Part shown: positions 56,501-64,000 of the stretch, piece by piece | How the letters are laid out: each line of letters opens with the position of its first letter | Position numbering within the stretch: the first letter of the stretch is position 1 | NCBI GenBank assembly: GCA_049115735.1 | Contig: JAGDZP010000032.1 | Span: 70,540 to 134,539 of the forward strand | Direction of reading: 5' to 3' | Source: CAXBNB01 sp049115735 | GTDB lineage: Bacteria; Bacteroidota; Bacteroidia; Cytophagales; Cyclobacteriaceae | DNA length: 64,000 nucleotides | The notes under the pieces: generated by a model | Databases searched by the model: none | What the model saw: only the letters and a program-made list of their open reading frames with translations | What the model was told of the DNA's origin: nothing | Position numbers and translations under genes: made by a program

Positions 56501-59500
56501 GTCCGCAACAGAGGACGTGACAATAGATGGAGGAACTACTTTAAACACGGATGTGAGTTTTCCTGTTCAAGCAAATCCCGTAACAGTAAGTAGTGGAAAT
56601 TCATCGAATATACTAATTGGCGATGGTGGATCAAATACTACTAGTGCATCCTATACATATACAGTTTATGATGAATCCACCAATTCTTTAATTGGAAGCT
56701 CCATTGGAAATGGTGGACAATTATCTATCGCAACAGGTGGCCTTACAGAAAACACAAATTTTTATGTTATAGTTACTGAATCAGCAGGTTGCGAAGTACT
56801 ATTGAATACTACACCTACAGTAACAGTTACCAATGGAGTAACGATAGCTGTGTCACCATCTTCGGTGGTTGAAGATTCATCAACCGACTTAGTATATACC
56901 TTTACCAGAACCGGCCCAACGACTAGCGCTATTACTGTAAATTTCAGTGTTTCTGGCTCAGCAACATTTTCTGATGATTATACCCAATCTGGAGCCAGTG
57001 CTTATTCTGCAAGCTCTGGTAGTATTGATATAGGAATTGGGGTATCATCGGCTACCTTGGATATATCGGCTGTTACAGACTCAGATGTAGAGCCTGATGA
57101 AACAATATTACTAACATTGGCGTCAGGAACAGGCTATGTATTAGACAGTCCTAATACAGCCGAGGGGACAATTACGAATGACGATAACGCCTCTAATGTG
57201 GCTCCTATTTTGGATTTGGATGCCTCAGCTGGAGGCAATGATTTTGCCACTACCTTTCAAAAGGGAGGGGGAAGTGTAGTGATTTCTGATACTGATGTGG
57301 CCATTTCAGATTCGGATGATGTGAATATGGAGAGTGTTACGATCACGTTGACCAACAGACCAAATGGGTCAAACGAAATACTCAGTGTTAATGGTTCATT
57401 GCCTTCAGGCATCATAATTTTTAAAGCTTATGATAATTCAGATGGTGCACTCATCCTTTCTGGTTCAGCTTCAATTGCTGATTACGAAACTGCTATAGAG
57501 CAAATTGTTTACGAAAACAACTCCATTAACCCTAACAATGAGAATAGAATCATTACGGTGGTTATAAATGATGGTACTGATAATAGCAATCCAGCAACCA
57601 GCACCATGTCTATCAAATTTCCACCTACCCTCTCTGCAATTGGTCCTGTTGAAACAACTACAGAAGAGACTGAAGTAGAGATTGATTTCCTGGAAATCAG
57701 TGCCAATGCAGATGAGGACGATGCAGATGGTGAAGTAACTGCGTTCATCGTTCAGTCTATTGTAACTGGAACTCTCAGAATAGGAACTAGTGAGGCTACA
57801 GCCGAAGTATTTTCAGCTACCAATACGGTAATAAGCTCTGAACTTGGATTAAAGGCTTTTTGGACCCCTGATAATAATGATAGTGGGACATTGCCGGCAT
57901 TTACCGTAATAGTTAGAGATGATGAAGGATTCGAATCTTCCACTCCAGTTATTGTTCCTGTGATAGTGAACGAAATAAATGATTTGCCAGTAGCCAATGA
58001 CGACTCTGGAAGCACCAACGAGGCTACTCCGATTACACTGACAGATATCACTAGCGACGATACTGATGTAGATGGTACCATAGACCCAACCTCGATTGTT
58101 TTGATTGACCCAAGTAACTTCTTGAATACTGGTGATCAGTACAATCCTCTTGTCATTGCAGGAGAAGGTACTTATGAAGTAGATGAAGGTGGCGATCTTA
58201 CTTTCACACCTGATGGTTCCTTTACGGGAACAGCAAACGCAAAATATACAGTGCAGGATAATGATTTGGATACCTCAAATGAAGCCAATATTACAATCAC
58301 AGTTTCTGGTAATGATCCACCGACAATAGATCTGGACGGTAATGATGATTCTGGTGTCTCAGGACCAGATTTTCAGTCTAGTTTCCTTGATGGAACGGTG
58401 GGTAAAATAATAGTAGATAACGATGTGACCATAACCGATGCTGATGATACTTTTATCGAGAGTGTTACCATTATTTTAACTAATCGACCCGATGGCACTC
58501 TGGAAGGACTGTCGATTGACGGTACACTACCACCATCTATAACCGTGACAGACACTTATTCTGATTCTGATGGTAAGTTAGTTCTTAGTGGTTCTGGTGA
58601 ATTGGATGATTATCAAAACGTACTAAAAGTTATCAGGTACACGAATACATCAGGTACGCCGGATTTGACGGATAGGACCATCACAGTAGTAGTAAATGAC
58701 GGTACTGCTGATAGCAACATTGCGACATCCACTATTTCAGTAGGATGTACCTCTTTCCCGCAATATACTTTCGATGAAGCTACTGCAATAACCCTTGAGT
58801 CAGGCACATTTGGACAGGCCAATTCTGTGTATCGTTTTCATGATATAGACAGAGGGGCTAATACTTTGGATGCTTTGGTGGAATTAACAGACATTCAAAA
58901 TTGTATATTACTGGATGTCGATGACAATGATGGAAACGTCGAGTCTTTCAGGCCTCTCATTGACTATAATGGTACCGGAAATGCTACTATGTATGTTGAC
59001 TGGGAAATTACCATAGTCCTTGCTGGTACATCTACACCAGTCAGCCTTCCAAATATTGCTATTATTGGGGCTGATGTTGATGGATCCGGAACAGCCAGAG
59101 ATTTTGTTGGATATATCGATAGTCCTGGAATTACTTTGGAAAGTGCTTTTGATGAGGATCCTCCCGGAGCTCCGTTTTTCGATAATAGACTTGTTCGTGG
59201 GACTTCAGACGGATTTGTCACATTTACCGCAGGTACCGACGATGATGTTACTCCCGGCTCTACTTTCGAAACATTGAATACCGTATATGGAACCTTCGAG
59301 AACACTTCTATTTTTAGAGTGCGTGGAGGTACCGTTAGCCCAACAGGCGATGGAGATGGAGAAAGACTAGTAGAATTTGATATGTTTAATGCTTGCTTTT
59401 TTGATAATTATGGGTCTCCTAAGACAACACCAAATAGTGCAAGTAAGACCATTGTAATAAATGAAGACGAATCGTTTGATTTTTCTGATATTGATTTCTC

Positions 59501-62500
59501 CTTTTCGGATTCAGATGGAGATGATTTTGAAGCGTTGACGATTAATCAACTTCCAACAGATGGAACCTTATACTATGATAATGGATCTACGAATGATCCT
59601 GTGGATGCTTCAGATGTTTCTGGTGCTTTTGAATTTACAGACCGTTCAGGCTTTTCATTCGAACCAGATCCAGACGAAAATGGAAATCCATATGCGAATT
59701 TTATTTTCCAGGTAAAGGATAATTCAGGTCATGCTGAAACAGAATTCGCAGCGCTCGTAGATACAATTACATTCAAGATAATTCCAATAAATGATCCTCC
59801 GGTTGCGGTACCTGATGCTTATTCAGTGAATGAGGGTGAAACCATAAACGCAAATGATGCAGCTGGTACAGGAATCTCGACTGATGATGCGGTTCTGGTC
59901 TTAGGAACCGACGATTCTGATGTTGATGGTGATGCGATAACAGCAACGCTTGTAACAGGCCCTTCATTTAACGGCTCTGATTTTATATTCAATTCTGATG
60001 GAACATTCTTTTATGTCCATGATGGGTCAGAAAATCACACCGACACTTTTATCTACGAAATAAGTGATGGCAATGGGGAGGTAGACCAGGCTACAGTCAC
60101 GATAACGATCACTCCAGTTAATGATCCACCTGTTCTCGACCTAGATGGAGATAATAGTTCTGGGGCAGTGGCTTATGATTATTTTACAGGATTTGTTGAA
60201 GACGGAAATCCTGTAGCCATTGCGGATACCGACGATTCGATCGATGATGACGATGACGACTATATTGAAAGTGTTACTATCATATTGTCAAACAGACCTA
60301 ATGGGACGGATGAATCCCTTTCAGTAAATGCTTCTTTTGATTTAACAGGCTTTACTATTACAGATGCATATGACAATGCCGATGGCACGCTTATAATCTC
60401 AAGTACCGCCCCGGGAACGAAAACAAAGGCTGATTATCAGAATTTGATCCAGAATATAGAATATGACAATGATGCATCCAATCCTGATGTAGCAGATAGG
60501 AATATTACAGTAGTAATTAATGATGGAGATGATAATAGTAATACAGCAACAGCTAATATTACGGTAAGTACCGACGATGATTTTGATAGAGATGGCGTTC
60601 CTGATGTGGATGATCTGGATGATGATAATGACGGTATTCCCGATAGTGCAGAATTCTGTGCTCAAGGCGGCTTTGGATGTTTGCCAGGTGGATTAGATCC
60701 AAGTGGTAATAATGATCCAGGAGAGGATTCTATTCCAAACTATTTGGATGATGATGTTATTTCAGGATGTACAATTACTGGTTCCAGCCCTTTGTGTGAT
60801 CTATATGATACGGACGATGATGGCATTCCAAATCACCTCGATTTGAATTCAGATGGTGACAGTTGTGCAGATGCCTATGAAGCAGGGCATGATCAGACAG
60901 TTCTTACTGGCGGTATTATTGCTGGCCCATATGGAGCCAATGGTCTGGCCAATTCTGTAGAAACTTCTGCTGAGTCAGGAATCATAGATTATACTGTTTC
61001 CGAAAATCAGTCTGGAACGTTTGATGCTCAAAACAGTGGTTTCGATGCATGTAATCCTCAGCTGGATTTGGATGAAAACAATACAACGGCTATTGGTGCA
61101 GATTATCTAACTTCTTTTACTGAGGGTGGTGCTGCCGTTAAAATTGGTGATGATGATGTGATAATCAGTGATGCCAACGATGTGAACATAGAAATGGCTA
61201 CTATCATTCTAACAAACAGACTTGATGGAGTAGCTGAAGGTTTAAGTGTCGAGGGAACACTTCCCCCTGGTATTTCTATCACTGACCCCTATAATAATAA
61301 TGACGGTCAACTCGTTCTTTCAGGCTCAGCTGCATTGTCGAGTTATCAAGCTGCTATTGAACAGATAGTATATGATAATACCTCTCTAAGTCTGGATAAT
61401 ACCCAAAGGGTAATTACAGTTGTCGTAAATGACGGAGATGGCGATAGTAATTTCGGTACGACCAGAATAAATATTACGGAAGTAAACTCAGATCCGGTAG
61501 CAATTAACGATACAAACAGTATATCAGAAGGGACTGCAAGTGTAAATGAAGGTGATGGAAATGGAGAACTTGATAACAATGACATAGACACTGATGGTGA
61601 TGTTTTAACTATTTCTGAAATTGACGGGGAAACAACCCCGGCTAATGATATCAGCGGTAATTATGGTACGCTTAATTGGGAATCTGATGGAACATACACT
61701 TACAACTTGACCAATTCGTTGGTAGACGATTTGGCCGAAGGAGAGACGGTTCAGGAAGTATTCAATTATACTGTCACCGATGGTACAGGAACCGATGAAG
61801 CTACGCTCACTATTACAATTACTGGTACCAATGACGATCCAATTGGGGTTGATGATACAAACCAAATAGTAAAAGGTGCCACAAGTGTGGATGAAGCAGA
61901 TGGCAGTGGTATTATGGTTGATAATGACACTGACGTTGATGGAGACGGACTGTCTGTTCAGTCCATTGACGGAGAAGACGATCCTGGTAATGATGTAACG
62001 GGTACTTATGGTATTTTGAATTGGCATACCGATGGTACCTATACCTACACTCTCGACAATGGCAATCCTACGGTAAGTGGTCTTGGTCTTGGGGGATCAA
62101 TCACTGATGTTTTCTCTTATGTTGTGACGGATGCCAATGGTACAGGAACTGCTGATTTGATCATTACAATTGTCGGATCAACTGCAGAGGTAACAATCAC
62201 AGCTAATGATCCGAATGCTAGTGAGCCTTCGGATGATGGTCAATACACTGTCACTTTGGATGTGCCAAACTCTACCGCTGGGCCTATTACAGTAAATTAT
62301 ACAGTAAGTGGCACAGCTACATCAGGAGTAGATTATACAGCTCTTTCGGGCTCAGTTGAAATTCCAAATGGAGGTGCGACCAGTGCCACAATAGATTTGT
62401 CAATATTGAATAATTCAATAGCTGAATGTGATGAAACTGTAATTGTTACACTTTCTAATACCTCAGATGTTGCTGTAGGTTCACCTTCGGTAGCTACTGT

Positions 62501-63935
62501 TACAATTAGCGATGATGATTCCGTTACTCCCGTTGTATCAATAGATAATGTCTGCAATGGAGATGATGTGACTGTAGCAATATCAGGAGCAACCAATTTA
62601 CCGAATGGGGTATATGATATCAACTATTCAATTAATTCTTCTGGCTCATTTACAGCAACGAATGTTTCCATAGCAGGAGGGGAGGGATCGTTTGCAGTAA
62701 GTGGACTAAGTGCAGGTACTAGTCAAAGGATAGACCTGATTGGTATTTGCGAAATTTCGGTAACAGGGTTTGATACTTTTGATGTTACGAATGGTTCTAG
62801 CGCAGCGACCATCTCGGGCACCACTGCAATTTGTAATGGTGAAACAGCCAATCTTTCTATAGATATTACTGGAGGGTTTAGTCCTTATGCTGTTAACTTA
62901 AGTGATGGTTCTGTAATTACTAACTATACAAGTGGGTCTGATATTCCGGTTTCTCCATCTACAACGACTGCTTACTCTATTTTGAGTATTCAGGATGCGA
63001 ATGGGTGTTCTGGTTCAGGTAACACCGGAACGGCAACAGTTACTGTAAATTATGGATCCACTGCAGCTACTGTAGCTGGTGCTACAAGTATATGTGTAGG
63101 AGAGGTTACTGACTTAACTGTAGAAATAACCGGGGGGACTGCCCCTTATACCGTTGTACTCAACGGGGTTGCTGATCCGATTCTTAGTTACAATAGCAAT
63201 GATGTGATTCAAGTATCTCCGACAGTTACTACTGCTTATACCATAGCAAGCATTGTAGATGCAAATGGTTGTGCGGGCACTGGAAATGCTGCTACCGCTA
63301 CGGTTACAATTGTGACTGAGCAGTCCATTGATACCCACCCTATGGATTTTTCTGTTTGCCCAAGCGATCCGGTTACTTTAAGTGTAAGTGCGAGCGGGGC
63401 AGTTGGCAATTTGACCTATCAATGGCAAATGAGTACAAATGATGTTAGTTTCTCCGATATTAGTGGGGCTACTTCTACTACTTACTCTCCTTCTACTGCT
63501 TCCGCGGGAACAACATACTACCGTGTTTTGGTTGGCGATGATGACCCAGATGCTTGTGATCCGATACCTAGTGAGAGTGCGAGTGTGTTGGTAAACCCTC
63601 TTCCAGTTGCAGGATCAATCACCGGACTATCCGAAGTATTTGTTGGTAACAATATTACCTTGACTTCAAATGAAAGCGGTGGTACAAGTCCGCTGGATGT
63701 TACTTGGGTAAGTTCCAATACTTCAGTAGCTGCAATTGACAATAGCGGAGTAGTTACAGGTGTGTCTCCTGGAACTACGGATATTACCTATGTGGTATCT
63801 GATTCTGAATCTTGCTCCACAACTTCTCCAATTCATGTTGTAACGGTTAATCCAAGTGCAGACATCATCACGACCAAGACCGATGGACCTGTCTCTTATA
63901 CACATCTGACGCTGCCGACGACTAGTCGAGTGTAG
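53544..63935 (+). CDS. Giant modular surface protein (real sequence ends at 63888)
   Basis: About 3448 genuine residues; the frame's stop (63933-63935) lies inside adapter sequence, so the true C-terminus is missing. Signal peptide MKGIILSEKVKILFSLILVAFISVVETVGQ; start 53544 or in-frame ATG 53559. Order: N-terminal domain with DPDGDGYVSES and IDTDGQYG; several Ig-like domains; Calx-beta (56835-57190); four copies of a ~140-residue module at 57198, 58317, 60126 and 61052; thrombospondin-type-3 Ca repeats (60570-60900); two VCBS-type repeats (61495-62175); second Calx-beta (62180-62520); SprB-like repeats; Ig-like and BIG2 domains; start of DUF11. Very rich in Asp, Gly, Ser, Thr. Such proteins are cell-surface adhesins, often type IX-secreted; the sorting domain would be beyond the break. 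Confidence 0.85.
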   Translation: MKYSAMKGIILSEKVKILFSLILVAFISVVETVGQTPGVIFEPASGSVLDPDGDGYVSESPTGFTNFTDDTGEFEFASEWHAFPTIGDGEKLTDIRSGPNYGFTDFSFDPNGQATYVRIAGGNIIFRFRLADFRPNAKGYTVFIDTDGQYGALDQNANPTNPGFELAVVLKSKHGVFLYDIEGIDNCDTPDKTYSLTTNHQKSISGISSGSPVNEDVFYDFYVPLADIYAVGGITSSTKLRLASTTNTSNGCALDGSVSDISGLLDSEYGDCVNCAYEDMIEEQAPVDIDGGLDFIPSSSVTKTDCPVLTTTLVNGITVVVGTAEANASVFITVGSNTTSTTADGSGDWNASITALSDGDVVTIRALADGEAYSDASCNVTVVSAPCDDAPNYTVVEGPTGGNQKLNGNIEVPGSGVDAIEMEVYVFTGDFATTLASGVVTNGSKSSRSTDANYVSGIYTSGETTWDFQGGGNGTDVTFDISTTYAIRMRVAPTSSDPFGCWTDFQLFCGKCTGGCTTIGTPTISGTLAADDLTISGTGSGYTVGDLVFLYMNESGLAGEGSTLLGQGTATSATAWSVTLDEAIGNFGCGTVTAKVWGSGADCVSDASVAAAAPTNANSDSPAISGSYCGDVTVISGTSSEDEGTTISVYDNAGLVSALTTTAVTSFGTWSFNYSTFSAGNTYYVTATNPSDCIGESTSASVVIQNRSTLTGTIDMPVDLVEADLSGTISFSGTFSTTPEDFTLYADGIALPMSNKTISTGWSADVDSDELYVGAYVTIRANTTGSCESLDLDTEFIECTVPDQTLAVGDDEVCATTEMASLTVENSVVGVLYTPYLAGNPHGYSKSGNGGQLTLTTFTFDENSSDATQVYSASVTIQASRFLGGGSSCESDLNDNSDVVVDPLPAPDLSVSVTTNSTCDGGFVTLTVENSESDVSYQIQEEGVDISGAVATGDGNDLDFILGPFTTGVTLSVVATNNITSCGNSLSATEDVTIDGGTTLNTDVSFPVQANPVTVSSGNSSNILIGDGGSNTTSASYTYTVYDESTNSLIGSSIGNGGQLSIATGGLTENTNFYVIVTESAGCEVLLNTTPTVTVTNGVTIAVSPSSVVEDSSTDLVYTFTRTGPTTSAITVNFSVSGSATFSDDYTQSGASAYSASSGSIDIGIGVSSATLDISAVTDSDVEPDETILLTLASGTGYVLDSPNTAEGTITNDDNASNVAPILDLDASAGGNDFATTFQKGGGSVVISDTDVAISDSDDVNMESVTITLTNRPNGSNEILSVNGSLPSGIIIFKAYDNSDGALILSGSASIADYETAIEQIVYENNSINPNNENRIITVVINDGTDNSNPATSTMSIKFPPTLSAIGPVETTTEETEVEIDFLEISANADEDDADGEVTAFIVQSIVTGTLRIGTSEATAEVFSATNTVISSELGLKAFWTPDNNDSGTLPAFTVIVRDDEGFESSTPVIVPVIVNEINDLPVANDDSGSTNEATPITLTDITSDDTDVDGTIDPTSIVLIDPSNFLNTGDQYNPLVIAGEGTYEVDEGGDLTFTPDGSFTGTANAKYTVQDNDLDTSNEANITITVSGNDPPTIDLDGNDDSGVSGPDFQSSFLDGTVGKIIVDNDVTITDADDTFIESVTIILTNRPDGTLEGLSIDGTLPPSITVTDTYSDSDGKLVLSGSGELDDYQNVLKVIRYTNTSGTPDLTDRTITVVVNDGTADSNIATSTISVGCTSFPQYTFDEATAITLESGTFGQANSVYRFHDIDRGANTLDALVELTDIQNCILLDVDDNDGNVESFRPLIDYNGTGNATMYVDWEITIVLAGTSTPVSLPNIAIIGADVDGSGTARDFVGYIDSPGITLESAFDEDPPGAPFFDNRLVRGTSDGFVTFTAGTDDDVTPGSTFETLNTVYGTFENTSIFRVRGGTVSPTGDGDGERLVEFDMFNACFFDNYGSPKTTPNSASKTIVINEDESFDFSDIDFSFSDSDGDDFEALTINQLPTDGTLYYDNGSTNDPVDASDVSGAFEFTDRSGFSFEPDPDENGNPYANFIFQVKDNSGHAETEFAALVDTITFKIIPINDPPVAVPDAYSVNEGETINANDAAGTGISTDDAVLVLGTDDSDVDGDAITATLVTGPSFNGSDFIFNSDGTFFYVHDGSENHTDTFIYEISDGNGEVDQATVTITITPVNDPPVLDLDGDNSSGAVAYDYFTGFVEDGNPVAIADTDDSIDDDDDDYIESVTIILSNRPNGTDESLSVNASFDLTGFTITDAYDNADGTLIISSTAPGTKTKADYQNLIQNIEYDNDASNPDVADRNITVVINDGDDNSNTATANITVSTDDDFDRDGVPDVDDLDDDNDGIPDSAEFCAQGGFGCLPGGLDPSGNNDPGEDSIPNYLDDDVISGCTITGSSPLCDLYDTDDDGIPNHLDLNSDGDSCADAYEAGHDQTVLTGGIIAGPYGANGLANSVETSAESGIIDYTVSENQSGTFDAQNSGFDACNPQLDLDENNTTAIGADYLTSFTEGGAAVKIGDDDVIISDANDVNIEMATIILTNRLDGVAEGLSVEGTLPPGISITDPYNNNDGQLVLSGSAALSSYQAAIEQIVYDNTSLSLDNTQRVITVVVNDGDGDSNFGTTRINITEVNSDPVAINDTNSISEGTASVNEGDGNGELDNNDIDTDGDVLTISEIDGETTPANDISGNYGTLNWESDGTYTYNLTNSLVDDLAEGETVQEVFNYTVTDGTGTDEATLTITITGTNDDPIGVDDTNQIVKGATSVDEADGSGIMVDNDTDVDGDGLSVQSIDGEDDPGNDVTGTYGILNWHTDGTYTYTLDNGNPTVSGLGLGGSITDVFSYVVTDANGTGTADLIITIVGSTAEVTITANDPNASEPSDDGQYTVTLDVPNSTAGPITVNYTVSGTATSGVDYTALSGSVEIPNGGATSATIDLSILNNSIAECDETVIVTLSNTSDVAVGSPSVATVTISDDDSVTPVVSIDNVCNGDDVTVAISGATNLPNGVYDINYSINSSGSFTATNVSIAGGEGSFAVSGLSAGTSQRIDLIGICEISVTGFDTFDVTNGSSAATISGTTAICNGETANLSIDITGGFSPYAVNLSDGSVITNYTSGSDIPVSPSTTTAYSILSIQDANGCSGSGNTGTATVTVNYGSTAATVAGATSICVGEVTDLTVEITGGTAPYTVVLNGVADPILSYNSNDVIQVSPTVTTAYTIASIVDANGCAGTGNAATATVTIVTEQSIDTHPMDFSVCPSDPVTLSVSASGAVGNLTYQWQMSTNDVSFSDISGATSTTYSPSTASAGTTYYRVLVGDDDPDACDPIPSESASVLVNPLPVAGSITGLSEVFVGNNITLTSNESGGTSPLDVTWVSSNTSVAAIDNSGVVTGVSPGTTDITYVVSDSESCSTTSPIHVVTVNPSADIITTKTDGPVSYTHLTLPTTSRV
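57198..57620 (+). repeat. 140-residue module, copy 1
   Basis: Starts PILDLDASAGGNDFATTFQ and includes ISDSDDVNMESVTITLTNRP and ITVVINDGTDNSNPATS. Same order of motifs in the copies at 58317, 60126 and 61052. Confidence 0.8.
58317..58745 (+). repeat. 140-residue module, copy 2
   Basis: PPTIDLDGNDDSG ... ITDADDTFIESVTIILTNRP ... ITVVVNDGTADSNIATS. Same module as copy 1. Confidence 0.8.
60126..60570 (+). repeat. 140-residue module, copy 3
   Basis: PPVLDLDGDNSSG ... DDDDDDYIESVTIILSNRP ... ITVVINDGDDNSNTATA. Very acidic centre, likely Ca-binding. Confidence 0.8.
61052..61480 (+). repeat. 140-residue module, copy 4
   Basis: NPQLDLDENNTT ... ISDANDVNIEMATIILTNRL ... ITVVVNDGDGDSNFGTT. Followed directly by the VCBS-type pair. 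Confidence 0.8.
62802..63314 (+). repeat. Two tandem SprB-like repeats
   Basis: Copy 1 62802-63062 (AATISGTTAICNGETANL...) and copy 2 from 63063 (AATVAGATSICVGEVTDL...), each about 87 residues with ITGG-PY and DANGC. This type is common in gliding-motility and adhesion proteins of Bacteroidota. Confidence 0.75.
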
Positions 63936-63958
63936 ATCTCGGTGGTCGCCGGATCATT
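63889..63958 (+). other. Illumina Nextera adapter left in the assembly
   Basis: 63889-63907 is the Tn5 mosaic end CTGTCTCTTATACACATCT; 63908-63921 GACGCTGCCGACGA is the Nextera linker; 63922-63929 CTAGTCGA is the reverse complement of index S513 (TCGACTAG, from memory); 63930-63958 is the reverse complement of the P5 end with one mismatch at 63952. Translated, it gives the known artefact tail YTHLTLPTT. Not genomic. Confidence 0.97.
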
Positions 63959-64000
63959 AAAAAAGGTAACGGTAACAGACAATTTACCAGCAGGCACGAC
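63959..64000 (+). CDS. DUF11-type fragment, possible continuation of the giant protein
   Basis: Frame 0 (same as the giant gene) reads KKVTVTDNLPAGTT, typical of the end of a DUF11 domain (VTDxLPxG). The giant protein has the DUF11 start (ADIITTKTDG) just before the adapter, but the ~30 middle residues of the domain are missing. It may be the same gene with a gap, or another locus joined by mistake. Confidence 0.5.

Noticed and set aside
63723..63905. Minus-strand frame beginning MCIRDR
   Set aside because: Its start lies in the adapter; this N-terminus is a translation of the Nextera mosaic end, and the rest is a shadow of the giant gene.

Overview
The window looks like a chromosome segment from a Bacteroidota bacterium, probably a marine, Cytophagales-type polysaccharide degrader. 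This rests on AT-leaning sequence, promoters of the Bacteroidota type (TAnnTTTG, in one case with TTG 19 nt upstream), many lipoprotein and Tat-like signal peptides, alginate lyases, sulfatases, a GH97 enzyme and a very large modular surface protein. No rRNA, CRISPR array or insertion sequence was seen. One tRNA is present.

Layout. (1) 1-5173: the end of an alginate-utilisation locus, with two tandem PL7-type alginate lyases (the first cut by the window edge, the second frameshifted in an A7 run), a heparinase II/III-fold oligoalginate lyase, and a 2-keto-3-deoxygluconate kinase. (2) 5196-17867: a periplasmic/oxidative catabolic cluster with a PQQ dehydrogenase carrying a cytochrome c domain, a planctomycete-type cytochrome/DUF1549/DUF1553 protein coupled to a DUF1501 protein, an enolase-superfamily dehydratase, a BASS transporter, an RraA-like aldolase, an aldo/keto reductase and a dienelactone hydrolase. 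(3) 18186-34206: mostly housekeeping genes (pyrG-yidC, S15-type hydrolase, crcB, M61 peptidase, acpH, TerB-like, comEC, phoH, SAM hydrolase, ABM monooxygenase, denD-like plus SDR). (4) 34375-41131: tRNA-Leu(CAA) carrying an integrated element of about 6.6 kb. It is bounded by 50-bp direct repeats made of the tRNA 3' end plus its terminator. It encodes a tyrosine integrase, an excisionase-like HTH protein, a Rep_trans-type initiator/relaxase, two small unknown proteins and a nuclease-methyltransferase fusion. (5) 41429-53206: a metallophosphatase, gmhA plus a ROK kinase, and a glycan-degradation set (two sulfatases, GH97, TIM-barrel epimerase-like lipoprotein, predicted beta-propeller). (6) 53544-end: a giant repeat-rich surface protein.

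The most interesting biological structure is the integrated element. The 5' end of its rep gene is filled with nested inverted repeats, as expected for a double-strand origin or oriT embedded in the initiator gene. Identical 25-bp iteron pairs (GGGTGACAGAAT type) lie just inside both ends and look like integrase arm sites. Its main cargo is a single-polypeptide protein joining an HsdR-N-like PD-(D/E)xK nuclease to a DNA methyltransferase, a plausible one-gene restriction-modification system.

Data quality: positions 63889-63958 are an Illumina Nextera adapter (mosaic end, i5 index, P5 sequence), not genome. The apparent C-terminus of the giant protein is therefore an artefact, and the join to the last 42 bases should not be trusted.
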